Part shown: piece after piece, positions 1 to 5,703 of the stretch
Layout of the letters: every line of letters begins with the position of its first letter
Position numbering within the stretch: position 1 is the first letter of the stretch
From: Acetobacteraceae bacterium
Lineage (GTDB): Bacteria; Pseudomonadota; Alphaproteobacteria; Acetobacterales; Acetobacteraceae
Direction: 5' to 3'
NCBI GenBank assembly: GCA_947476855.1
Contig: CANJSR010000286.1
Coordinates: forward strand, 1-6,582
Length of the DNA: 6,582 nucleotides
Notes under the pieces: model-generated
What the model saw: only the letters and a program-made list of their open reading frames with translations
What the model was told of the DNA's origin: nothing
The model's database searches: none
Program-made: the position numbers and the translations under genes

Positions 1-1
1 T

Positions 2-130
2 ACCGAGGAGGTCGAGGTCAGGCGTGAGTTCGGACCAGCCTATGACAGCTATGCAGCGGTCACGCCCGCGTGGCTCCCACGCCTCGGCACTTCGCGGAAC
101 TCGGGGCGGCCTCTGGCGAATGGGCGATGA
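2..130 (+). CDS. Isoprenylcysteine carboxyl methyltransferase-like membrane protein (C-terminal end only)
   Basis: Only the last 42 codons are in the window; the gene enters from the left edge in frame 2 and stops with TGA at 128-130. The tail contains REFGPAYDSYAAVTPAWLPR. This resembles the C-terminal pattern of ICMT/PEMT-type membrane methyltransferases, in which an acidic/arginine helix (E-x-x-x-R-x-x-F-G-x-x-Y-x-x-Y) is followed by P-x-W/F-(I/L)-P. Family members methylate a carboxyl or amine at the membrane surface with S-adenosylmethionine; in bacteria the substrate is usually unknown. The stop codon overlaps the ATG of the next gene (ATGA at 127-130), which implies co-transcription and translational coupling. 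The last dozen residues (after PRLG) look like a non-conserved extension. The family call rests on a short tail, so it is moderate. Confidence 0.62.
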   Translation, partial: TEEVEVRREFGPAYDSYAAVTPAWLPRLGTSRNSGRPLANGR

Positions 131-627
131 CGACACATCACCCGTACAGCAGGCAACCAGACTGGCTGGTCGCGATCAGACGCTATCTGATCGCAACCAC
201 CGCCGGGAACCTTGTGTGGGAGACAGCACAAATGCCACTCTACACCTTGTGGCACACTGGCACGGTGCGTGAGATCGCGCAGGCGATCATCCATTGCACA
301 GTCGGCGACGTGATTATCGCGATGCTTGCGTTGACTGCGGCGCTTGCCGTGGCGGGGTCTCCCGCGTGGCCACATGAGCGTGCTGGTCCGGTGATCGCAG
401 TCCTCGTCATCGGAGGAGCCGGATATACCGTCTACAGCGAATATTTGAATACGGTTGTCCGAGGGGCTTGGGCCTACACGGAGTGGATGCCGACCGTGCC
501 GTGGCTGGGCACCGGCCTATCGCCCCTCGCGCAATGGCTGATCATTCCGATCGTAACACTGATCTGGGCCGGGCGGACGCTGCAGCTAGGTGTGGAACTC
601 CGTCAGGAGGCCTATCGCCGTGAGTGA
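127..627 (+). CDS. Four-helix integral membrane protein of unknown function
   Basis: 166 residues starting MTTHHPYSRQ. I chose the ATG at 127 because it overlaps the preceding stop as ATGA; a GTG at 70 in the same frame would lie wholly inside the upstream gene. Four hydrophobic stretches are visible at about 19-37, 53-77, 86-104 and 131-149. The loops carry residues that look conserved rather than random: GN-x-x-WE-x-x-QMPLYTLW (27-42), H56-C57 followed by GD (60-61), YSEYLN (103-108) and GTGLSPLAQW (128-137). I believe similar proteins of unknown function occur beside metal-resistance genes in Proteobacteria, but I cannot name a characterised member. Its 3' end overlaps the start of the 42-residue gene by 8 bases, so the three genes probably form one operon. 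The buried His-Cys pair and acidic residues could bind a metal or a cofactor; this is inference. Confidence 0.8.
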   Translation: MTTHHPYSRQPDWLVAIRRYLIATTAGNLVWETAQMPLYTLWHTGTVREIAQAIIHCTVGDVIIAMLALTAALAVAGSPAWPHERAGPVIAVLVIGGAGYTVYSEYLNTVVRGAWAYTEWMPTVPWLGTGLSPLAQWLIIPIVTLIWAGRTLQLGVELRQEAYRRE

Positions 628-748
628 AATGATGGATGGTCCCGCCCTGATGTGGGGCATGGGATTTGCCTGGCTGCTTGTTCTCATCCTTGTCGTGCTC
701 GGTATAGCCGCGCTGGTAAAATATCTCGTTTTGCATCGAAGTAAGTGA
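620..748 (+). CDS. Small Met-rich single-helix membrane protein (42 aa)
   Basis: A 42-codon gene starting at GTG 620 and ending at TGA 746-748. The start is set by a perfect AGGAGG at 605-610, nine bases upstream; internal ATGs at 629 and 632 would be too far from it. It overlaps the preceding gene's last codons by 8 bases. The N-terminus is Met-rich (MSEMMDGPALMWGMG), followed by one hydrophobic helix at about 16-37 and a basic tail (KYLVLHRSK). It resembles the short Met-rich membrane peptides often found beside copper and other metal-resistance operons, some of which carry a SHOCT tail that this one lacks. The methionines could bind soft metals in the periplasm, or the peptide could be a subunit of the preceding four-helix protein; both are inference. 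Part of this gene recurs in degraded form at 1559-1603. Confidence 0.75.
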   Translation: MSEMMDGPALMWGMGFAWLLVLILVVLGIAALVKYLVLHRSK

Positions 749-771
749 CTGAACCCCATATCGCGTTCTGG
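704..771 (+). repeat. Diverged direct repeat, copy 1 (end of the 42-aa gene plus flank)
   Basis: Bases 704-771 align with 1559-1626 at about 73% identity by eye. The copy spans the last 14 codons of the 42-residue gene and 23 bases after its stop. The two copies lie 855 bases apart in the same orientation and bracket the P19-like gene. Confidence 0.6.
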
Positions 772-900
772 ACGTGCGCCTGGTCGAATGGACGCCGTGG
801 CACTTAAGGCGCGGTGAGTTCTTGCTCGGTATGAACGAACGTTTTGTCCGCGTGTACGGGCATAAGGCCCTCAGCGGCCCCGAATTCCGGAGACCTTATC
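749..900 (+). other. Intergenic stretch, probable leader of the P19-like gene
   Basis: 152 bases between the 42-residue gene and the P19-like gene. The first 23 or so bases match the sequence after the decayed copy at 1604-1626. I see no convincing -35/-10 pair and no T-rich terminator. The right end provides the ribosome-binding site for the next gene. Short frames crossing this stretch show no protein-like character. Confidence 0.4.
889..892 (+). promoter_or_regulatory. Ribosome-binding site of the P19-like gene
   Basis: GGAG at 889-892 lies eight bases before the ATG at 901. It fixes that ATG as the start in preference to an upstream in-frame start at 844, which would put extra polar residues in front of the signal peptide. 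Confidence 0.65.
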
Positions 901-1482
901 ATGTTCAAAAACTCAAGCTCATATGCCGCCTTTGTACTTTGTTCGCTCGTCCTCGCGTCGCCGTCTAGCGCGCAATTGGCCGAGCCAAAGCCAAAAATGC
1001 TGTCTACACCATCTGATCCCCTCAAGAAAGCGGTGCTGCTGGGACGCACCACGACCGGCAATATGATCTTTCAACTCGAGCTTGAGGGGGCGGAGGGTAT
1101 GTGGATGCAAATGGGAACCCCGCCGGTCTGGGGTGCGCACATGCCTGCCGCCGATGAGCGCTACCACGTTGAGTTCAAGCTGACGGACCCTGTGTCAAAG
1201 ACCCGAATCCCCTACGCCCACGTCACCTTCGCCGCGACCAACAGAGACAATGGAAAAGTCATGACACTCGTATTGCCACCGATGTGGGGGACAAGCGGAC
1301 TGCACTACTCGGCGAACAGCACCTTGGCAGGCGACGGAATCTATGCCGCCACCGTGACCGTCGATACGCCGACCTTCGAGCGCGAATTGAAGGACAAGGA
1401 CCTCTGGGCGAAGCCGGTGAGCGCGCGGTTCCATTTTCGACTGAAGGACGGAAAGGTGATTGAGGTATCGGAAGGAAGATAG
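901..1482 (+). CDS. Secreted P19/Tp34-like metal-binding protein (Fe2+ transport protein family)
   Basis: 193 residues. Residues 1-24 form a signal peptide (basic start, hydrophobic core 9-19, cleavage likely after PSSA-24), so the mature protein is periplasmic; there is no lipobox cysteine. The body resembles the P19/Tp34 family of periplasmic iron/copper-binding proteins (Pfam Iron_transport). YHVEFKL (88-94) matches the HLEADI-type strand, and the stretch from LPPM (125-128) to GLHYSAN (133-139) matches the M-x6-HY segment. A Gly-rich GDGIYAATVTV strand (144-154) follows, then KPVSARFHF (171-179). H89, M128 and H135 are plausible ligands, and H80, H178 and the Met cluster MWMQM (67-71) are further candidates. 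In known systems P19 works with an FTR1-type permease; none is in this window, so the partner is missing or elsewhere. Family assignment is from motif memory, without a search. Confidence 0.65.
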   Translation: MFKNSSSYAAFVLCSLVLASPSSAQLAEPKPKMLSTPSDPLKKAVLLGRTTTGNMIFQLELEGAEGMWMQMGTPPVWGAHMPAADERYHVEFKLTDPVSKTRIPYAHVTFAATNRDNGKVMTLVLPPMWGTSGLHYSANSTLAGDGIYAATVTVDTPTFERELKDKDLWAKPVSARFHFRLKDGKVIEVSEGR

Positions 1483-1483
1483 A

Positions 1484-1504
1484 AGTCTGACTTCTCGTCA
1501 GACT
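1484..1504 (+). terminator. Hairpin just after the P19-like gene
   Basis: A perfect 7-bp inverted repeat, AGTCTGA (1484-1490) and TCAGACT (1498-1504), with a 7-base loop, begins one base after the stop codon. It is followed by GGGG rather than a T-run, so it is a weak candidate terminator or a 3'-end stabiliser. Confidence 0.4.
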
Positions 1505-1558
1505 GGGGCTAATCCGGTGGAGCCATGTCACGATCAGCGAGTTCCGCCGGAGTGCCTA

Positions 1559-1603
1559 ATTGCCGCCTTGCTGAAATACCTTTTTTGCACCCGACGTAAC
1601 TGA
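1559..1603 (+). pseudogene. Decayed 3' remnant of a second copy of the 42-aa Met-rich membrane protein gene
   Basis: Read in frame from 1559 to the TGA at 1601-1603, this encodes IAALLKYLFCTRRN and stop, against IAALVKYLVLHRSK and stop at the end of the 42-residue gene. Upstream of 1559 the frame continues but shows no hydrophobic helix, no Met-rich start and no ribosome-binding site, so only the last third of the gene survives. At DNA level the match covers 704-771 and 1559-1626; by eye 51 of 70 aligned columns are identical, with four single-base gaps, and it runs about 23 bases beyond the stop codon. The remnant is therefore a relic of a duplicated or related segment, not a working gene. 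Confidence 0.6.
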
Positions 1604-1626
1604 CCTGATCCACTATCCCGTCCTGG
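1559..1626 (+). repeat. Diverged direct repeat, copy 2
   Basis: This is the partner of 704-771. The best-kept blocks are the AAATA/TTTTTGCA region, GACGTAACTGAC around the stop, and TATCCCGTCCTGG after it. Weaker hints of similarity go on further right (GTGAACGAAAC at about 1672-1682 against ATGAACGAACG near 831-841), but I cannot align them continuously. Confidence 0.55.
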
Positions 1627-1909
1627 TCCAGCACCGAATCCGAGGCACGGTGCAAGAATTCAGCGCGTTTTTGGTGAACGAAACCGTAGCCGCTATGTTG
1701 TTGGAGGTCAGTGTCGTTTATGCCGCGAGGTCGGCACCGTGTAGGACCCGTCGTTGGGCACAATTGTTGGACACATGGTCCGGGAACGTCCGGGTAGCCG
1801 GGTCAGCTTGCTTTCATCCGTCCACCTCAGCCGCGGGTCGAGCCTTGACAGACCGGGGCGCGGGTATGCATCTTTTCGTTCAAGGGGACTTCCGCGATCA
1901 CCCCGTGAG

Positions 1910-1923
1910 GCTTCGGCCGAAGC
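1910..1923. promoter_or_regulatory. Perfect 14-base palindrome upstream of chrB (candidate operator)
   Basis: GCTTCGGCCGAAGC reads the same on both strands. It ends 36 bases before the chrB ATG and 21 bases before its AGGAGG, where a repressor site or mRNA leader hairpin would act. No known chromate-responsive operator is recognised in it; the assignment rests on symmetry and position only. Confidence 0.35.
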
Positions 1924-1944
1924 ATCGCGTCCACACACTCCGCC

Positions 1945-1950
1945 AGGAGG
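1945..1950 (+). promoter_or_regulatory. Strong ribosome-binding site of chrB
   Basis: A perfect AGGAGG ends nine bases before the ATG at 1960 and fixes the start of the rhodanese-ChrB gene. Confidence 0.75.
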
Positions 1951-1959
1951 GGACGCCGC

Positions 1960-2778
1960 ATGCCTACACCCACAGTGATCACCACGCCTCAACTCCAACG
2001 CCTCATCGGGTTGCCCGATACGCCGATCGTCCTTGACGTACGGACCGGAGAGGATTTCGCCGCCGACCCTCGTCTGCTGCCTGCGGCCCTCCGCCGGGAT
2101 TGGACCACGGCGGCACAATGGGCTGGCGACTTCACGGGGAGGTCCGTTGTCGTTGTCTGCCAGCGTGGCCTCAAGCTCAGTCAGGGTGTCGCGGCTTGGT
2201 TGCGCCATGCCGGCGCCGATGCGGAAAGTCTCGAAGGCGGTTTTGAAGCATGGCGTGCGGCAGGCGGCATGTTGCTGCGACCTGACCACCTGCCAGCACG
2301 GGACGCCCGCGGACGCACAACCTGGGTGACCCGTAGTCGCCCCAAAATTGACCGGATCGCCTGCCCATGGCTGATCCGCCGCTTCATCGACCCAGCGGCG
2401 GTCTTTCTTTATGTCGCGCCGCCCGAGGTTCTCGCCGTGGCGGAACGCTTCGGAGCGACCCCATTCGACGTAGAGGGAATTTTCTGGAGCCACCGTGCCG
2501 CACTCTGCACGTTCGATGTAATGCTGGATGAATTCAGCCTTCACTCCGAAGCGCTCGATCGCCTGGCCGTCATCGTTCGCGGCGCCGATACAGCCCGCCT
2601 CGATCTTGCCCCGCAGGCTGGCGGTCTCCTGGCCGTATCGCTTGGGCTGTCGCGCATGTATCGCGACGACCTCGCGCAACTCGATGCGTCGATGATGCTG
2701 TATGATGGCATCTATCGTTGGTGCCGCGATGCCACCGCGGAGGCGCATAACTGGCCATCTCCCGGAGCGCCGGTATGA
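1960..2778 (+). CDS. chrB: Rhodanese-ChrB fusion, chromate resistance protein
   Basis: 272 residues in two domains. Residues about 1-105 are a rhodanese: VLDVRTGEDF (24-33) is the early DVR motif, VVVVCQRGLKLSQGVAAWL (63-81) holds the active-site loop with C67, and LEGGFEAW (91-98) is the closing motif. A cysteine loop of six residues after C67 suggests persulfide or thiol chemistry. Residues about 119-260 match the ChrB C-terminal domain: TWVTRSRPKIDRIACPWLI (121-139), RRFIDP (140-145), FDVEG (169-173) and a late helical segment with H178, C183, H195 and C255 as possible metal or redox residues. Classical ChrB is a chromate-sensing regulator with a different N-terminus; here that part is replaced, so DNA binding is doubtful. 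The stop overlaps the chrA start by four bases, so the two are coupled. The role is probably chromate detoxification or signalling rather than transcription control, which is inference. Confidence 0.85.
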   Translation: MPTPTVITTPQLQRLIGLPDTPIVLDVRTGEDFAADPRLLPAALRRDWTTAAQWAGDFTGRSVVVVCQRGLKLSQGVAAWLRHAGADAESLEGGFEAWRAAGGMLLRPDHLPARDARGRTTWVTRSRPKIDRIACPWLIRRFIDPAAVFLYVAPPEVLAVAERFGATPFDVEGIFWSHRAALCTFDVMLDEFSLHSEALDRLAVIVRGADTARLDLAPQAGGLLAVSLGLSRMYRDDLAQLDASMMLYDGIYRWCRDATAEAHNWPSPGAPV

Positions 2779-4163
2779 ACGACGCTCAGGCCGTTCCGCC
2801 AAAGGAATCCGATACCGCCAGCAATGACCAACCCATGCCAAGCTTCGCGGCTGCTTTTCGTGTGTGGTTGCGCATCGGCCTGTTGTCGTTCGGCGGGCCA
2901 GCGGGGCAGATTGCGCTGTTGCATCGGGAGGTCGTCGAGACACGCCACTGGATCGGCGAGCGCCGGTTTCTGCATGCGTTAAACTTCTGCACCCTGCTGC
3001 CCGGACCGGAAGCGCAGCAGCTTGCGACGTATCTCGGCTGGCTGATGCATGGGGTGAAGGGCGGCCTGGCTGCGGGCATCATCTTTGTCCTGCCGGGCGC
3101 GGCGGTCATGCTGGCACTTTCGCTGATCTACGCGCTCGCGGGCGAGGTTCCGGTCATCGATGCCCTGTTCTTCGGGCTAAAGAGCGCGGTGTTGGTACTT
3201 GTCGTCGAAGCTCTTCTGCGGATCGGCCGGCGCGCGTTGAAGGGCAAGGTCGCATGGACCTTGGCGGTGGCCGGGTTCGTCGCCCTGTTCTTTTTCAACA
3301 TTCCGTTCCCCGTGGTCGTGCTGACGGCCGGCGCGATCGGTTTCTTCCTCCCTGGCTTTTTCAGTCATGCGAGCCACGGTCAGGCGAAGCAGGACCGTCC
3401 AGCCCTGATAGATACACTGCTGGCGACAGACCCTGGCCGCCCAGCTCGCCTGGCCGCGGGCGCAAGGCGGGCAGGCTTCGTCGCCCTGGCCCTTTGGCTG
3501 CTCCCCGTCGTCGGTCTGATGGCCTTGACGGACGGCACATATGCCGATGTCGCCTGGTTCTTCTCCAAAATGGCCGTCGTCACGATCGGCGGCGCCTATG
3601 CGGTCCTCGCCTATGTCGCGCAGGATGCGGTGGAGGCCTACCAGTGGTTGGCACCACATGAGATGCTGGCCGGTCTTGGTCTCGCGGAGACGACACCGGG
3701 GCCGCTTATCCTGGTGCTGCAATTCGTCGGCTTCCTGGCGGGATTTCGGTCCCCGGGGATATTGAGCGGCGTCGCGGGCGGCATCGCCGCGTCGGCGCTG
3801 ACTCTTTGGGTCACGTTCGCGCCCTGTTTCGCGTTTGTTTTCCTTGGCGCGCCGCTGATTGAACGGTTGCAGGCCAATGTCTCCCTTGCGGGCGCGCTTG
3901 CCGCGGTGACCGCGAGTGTTGTTGGTGTGGTCGCGAACCTCGCGGTCTGGTTCGCGCTGAATGTCGTATTCCGAGACCATGTCGCGTTTCGCTTCGGACC
4001 CATGGCATTCGACATGCCCTTGCCGGCGAGCATCGACCTGGCGGCCTTGGCACTGGCCGTCGTGGCGGCTGTGTGTCTTTTCCGTCTGAAATTCGGGGTC
4101 CTGCGGACGCTGGGGATCACGGCGGCCGCCGGTCTGGCGCTGCGCTTGGTGGTGTCGGCCTGA
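2775..4163 (+). CDS. chrA: Chromate transporter ChrA (long-chain CHR family)
   Basis: 462 residues, the usual length for the two-domain (long-chain) CHR efflux family, which exports chromate from the cytoplasm using the proton gradient. The N-half carries LSFGGPAGQIALLHREVV (37-54), FCTLLPGPEAQQLATYLGW (71-89) and VLPGAAVM (105-112). The C-half repeats the pattern with TIGGAYAVLAYV (270-281) and LAETTPGPLILVLQFVGF (303-320), as expected for the internal duplication. A hydrophilic loop at about 197-230 separates the halves. About ten to twelve hydrophobic stretches are present, ending in 421-435 and 446-461. The ATG at 2775 overlaps the chrB stop (ATGA) and has GGAG at 2764-2767. The gene ends 40 bases before a strong hairpin. 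It is intact, with no frameshift and all signature motifs present. Confidence 0.95.
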   Translation: MNDAQAVPPKESDTASNDQPMPSFAAAFRVWLRIGLLSFGGPAGQIALLHREVVETRHWIGERRFLHALNFCTLLPGPEAQQLATYLGWLMHGVKGGLAAGIIFVLPGAAVMLALSLIYALAGEVPVIDALFFGLKSAVLVLVVEALLRIGRRALKGKVAWTLAVAGFVALFFFNIPFPVVVLTAGAIGFFLPGFFSHASHGQAKQDRPALIDTLLATDPGRPARLAAGARRAGFVALALWLLPVVGLMALTDGTYADVAWFFSKMAVVTIGGAYAVLAYVAQDAVEAYQWLAPHEMLAGLGLAETTPGPLILVLQFVGFLAGFRSPGILSGVAGGIAASALTLWVTFAPCFAFVFLGAPLIERLQANVSLAGALAAVTASVVGVVANLAVWFALNVVFRDHVAFRFGPMAFDMPLPASIDLAALALAVVAAVCLFRLKFGVLRTLGITAAAGLALRLVVSA

Positions 4164-4202
4164 CCGTCAGCGCGCGAGAGGACGAAGTTCCTGGGAAGAC
4201 TT

Positions 4203-4234
4203 TGCGGCCTGCCGTCATATGCCGGCAGGCCGCA
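4203..4234. terminator. Shared hairpin between convergent chrA and the anchor-protein gene
   Basis: GCGGCCTGCCG (4204-4214) pairs perfectly with CGGCAGGCCGC (4223-4233), with an 8-base loop containing CATATG; T4203 and A4234 extend the stem to 12 bp. It lies 39 bases after the chrA stop and only 7 bases after the stop of the minus-strand gene, so it can serve both directions. Neither side has a T-run, so termination may need Rho or it may act mainly to protect 3' ends. Confidence 0.7.
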
Positions 4235-4241
4235 GCGACTG

Positions 4242-4898
4242 TCACGGATCGCGCTTGACGGCGGTGTAGTCGCCATTCACGCGCAGGGTAACCATCACGT
4301 TGGCGGTTCCCCGGTTCCGCCAGTACCAGCCATGATTGCCAGTGAAGGCGGCTTGCAGAACGCCCTCCGCTGATGGAGCGCCACGGCCTTTCTCATAACT
4401 GATCGACTTGCCGCCGCCATCGCCATGGAGGTCGAAATTCACGACGCCGCCTGCGACGGTCCAGGAATAGTTCACCTTGGCGCCCTGCTTCATGACCAGC
4501 TTTACCTCGGTCCCGACGCCCGGTTTCAGCGTCAGCGTCACCTCGTCGCTACGAGCCGCGGGCGCGGTCTGAGCCGCGGCCGATCCAATCAGGAAGGGCG
4601 CGAAGATCCGTTCGAGCAATCCGGATCGGCGATCCGGCGCGGGCGCCGCCGCCGGAGTATGACCGGATTGGCCGGCGGCGCGGTCCCGTTCAGCCTCCTC
4701 GGCGAGTTGGGTCTTGATCTGCCCCATCTCCGTAAGGCCCAATGCTCGGCCGGCACCGGTCGGATCGACCCCATATTCAGCGGGCAGAACGACAGTGATC
4801 AGGATGACCGCCGCCGCGACAATGGCAATGATCGTCGAGCGAAGCAGCCGCCGCGTGGACGGCAGTTCGGCGCGGCTGGGAATGTCGGTATTGTACAT
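4242..4898 (-). CDS. Membrane-anchored periplasmic protein (transmembrane anchor protein)
   Basis: 218 residues. A cytoplasmic start (MYNTDIPSRAELPSTRRLLR) leads to one helix at about 21-40, with no cleavage site, so it is an N-in membrane anchor. A charged stretch (56-75, EMGQIKTQLAEEAERDRA) may be a short coiled coil; a Pro/Ala linker (80-90) and an Ala-rich segment (98-115) follow. The C-terminal part from 118 is beta-rich, with VTLTLKPGVGTEVKLVM (120-136), VVNFDLHGD (152-160), GNHGWYWRN (187-195) and VMVTLRVNGDY (201-211). This looks like a small beta-sandwich, GOLD-like in its GWYWRN/GxY pattern. I recognise the family as an unnamed 'transmembrane anchor protein' that travels with HupE/UreJ-like genes in metal-resistance loci. 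AAGGA (4908-4912, minus strand) lies nine bases before the ATG. It is the last gene of the minus-strand operon, 22 bases after HupE. No catalytic role is visible. Confidence 0.8.
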   Translation of the reverse strand: MYNTDIPSRAELPSTRRLLRSTIIAIVAAAVILITVVLPAEYGVDPTGAGRALGLTEMGQIKTQLAEEAERDRAAGQSGHTPAAAPAPDRRSGLLERIFAPFLIGSAAAQTAPAARSDEVTLTLKPGVGTEVKLVMKQGAKVNYSWTVAGGVVNFDLHGDGGGKSISYEKGRGAPSAEGVLQAAFTGNHGWYWRNRGTANVMVTLRVNGDYTAVKRDP

Positions 4899-4920
4899 CG
4901 ATTGGTATCCTTGCAGGGGG

Positions 4921-5700
4921 TCAGGACAAGGCCCAGCCCGTGAGTTGGTAGCCGACCAGCACGAAACCGGCGGTCATGGTCACGACGTTGGCTGTGTAGG
5001 CATGGCGCCAGAAACTGTCCGTCCTGCGCCAATAGCTCATGACGATGAGGATGGCGGACAGTGCTAGGAGCTGGCCGATCTCGACGCCGATGTTGAAGGC
5101 CAGGAGGTTCGGCACGAGCCCGTCGGGCGCGATCTCGTATTCGATGACTTTCGTCGACAGGCCGAAGCCGTGGAACAAGCCGAATATGAGGGTCGCGACC
5201 TTGGTATTCGGCTGAAAGCCGAACCACCTTTGAAATGCCCCCATGTTGTCGAGCGACTTGTAGACCACCGAAAGGCCGATGATGGCATCGATGATGTAGC
5301 TGTTGATCCCGACGTTGAAGTAGACGCCGAGCAGCATCGTCGTGGAGTGGCCGAGGGCGAATAGGCTCACATAGATGCCGATGTGACTGATCCGGTAAAG
5401 GAAAAATATCACACCGAACAGGAACAGGATGTGGTCGTACCCCGTCACCATGTGCTTGGCGCCGAGATAGACGAACGGCAGGAAATGGACGCCGGTGATC
5501 TCCTGGATATAGCCCTTATCACCTTGGGTGACGGCGTGGGCGAAGGCTTCGCTACCCGCGAGCGCCTGAAACACAAAGGCGAGCAGGATCAGAAGAACGA
5601 ACCGCGAGCAGGGGAACAAGCATCGCGGCGGCGTCCTTGGTGTGGAACCGAGCATGGGAATTCCGATCTTCGTCGTTGAGGGAGGCCGCCTGAGCGGCAT
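4921..5700 (-). CDS. HupE/UreJ-family membrane protein (putative metal permease)
   Basis: 259 residues from the ATG at 5700. A second ATG at 5655 (residue 16) is also possible, and neither has a good ribosome-binding site. The first start lies three bases after the upstream stop, favouring coupling. Residues about 33-54 form a signal peptide, likely cut at EAFA-HAVTQG. The HupE/UreJ_2 signatures follow: H83 and GYDHILFLFG (87-96), H118 in LGHST, FGLFHGFGLS (173-182), and N203-GVEIGQ (203-210). These conserved histidines and acids sit in or near membrane segments and are the expected metal-binding residues. Classical HupE and UreJ are nickel permeases linked to hydrogenase or urease; neither enzyme is present here, so the metal is unknown. 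It sits between the His-rich protein and the anchor protein in one operon. The gene is intact. Confidence 0.88.
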   Translation of the reverse strand: MPLRRPPSTTKIGIPMLGSTPRTPPRCLFPCSRFVLLILLAFVFQALAGSEAFAHAVTQGDKGYIQEITGVHFLPFVYLGAKHMVTGYDHILFLFGVIFFLYRISHIGIYVSLFALGHSTTMLLGVYFNVGINSYIIDAIIGLSVVYKSLDNMGAFQRWFGFQPNTKVATLIFGLFHGFGLSTKVIEYEIAPDGLVPNLLAFNIGVEIGQLLALSAILIVMSYWRRTDSFWRHAYTANVVTMTAGFVLVGYQLTGWALS

Positions 5701-5703
5701 CTG

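Larger units (their letters stand above)
1505..1959 (+). other. Gene-poor stretch between the P19-like gene and chrB
   Basis: 455 bases. They hold the decayed small-gene remnant (1559-1603), a possible promoter element TTGACA (1845-1850) without a good -10 partner, three GTCCGGG/GCCGGG-like motifs at 1778, 1788 and 1797 spaced about one helical turn, and a 14-base palindrome at 1910-1923. Open frames here on either strand show no protein-like composition. It probably contains the chrBA promoter. Confidence 0.5.

Noticed and set aside
1509..1763. Minus-strand open frame in the gap before chrB, considered as a transposase remnant
   Set aside because: No transposase motif, terminal repeat or protein-like composition could be recognised; the stretch is better explained by the small-gene remnant on the + strand.
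1778..1802. Three GTCCGGG/GCCGGG-like motifs spaced 9-10 bases
   Set aside because: Helical spacing is attractive, but the motifs are short and G+C-rich and could be chance.
1845..1870. TTGACA followed by TATGCA as a sigma-70 promoter of chrBA
   Set aside because: Spacing is only 14 bases, and at 17 bases the -10 position is GCATCT, a poor match, so I do not call it as a promoter.
1708..2943. Long open frame on the minus strand opposite chrB (411 codons)
   Set aside because: It is the antisense shadow of chrB in high-GC DNA: Arg/Gly/Pro-rich with no domain pattern, while the + strand has clear rhodanese and ChrB motifs.
2864..3661. Open frame within chrA in another + frame (265 codons)
   Set aside because: Arg-rich, no membrane segments or motifs, and it lies wholly inside an intact ChrA reading frame.
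3177..3980. Minus-strand open frame opposite chrA (267 codons)
   Set aside because: Composition of repeated charged residues is typical of antisense to a membrane protein; no start context or family pattern.
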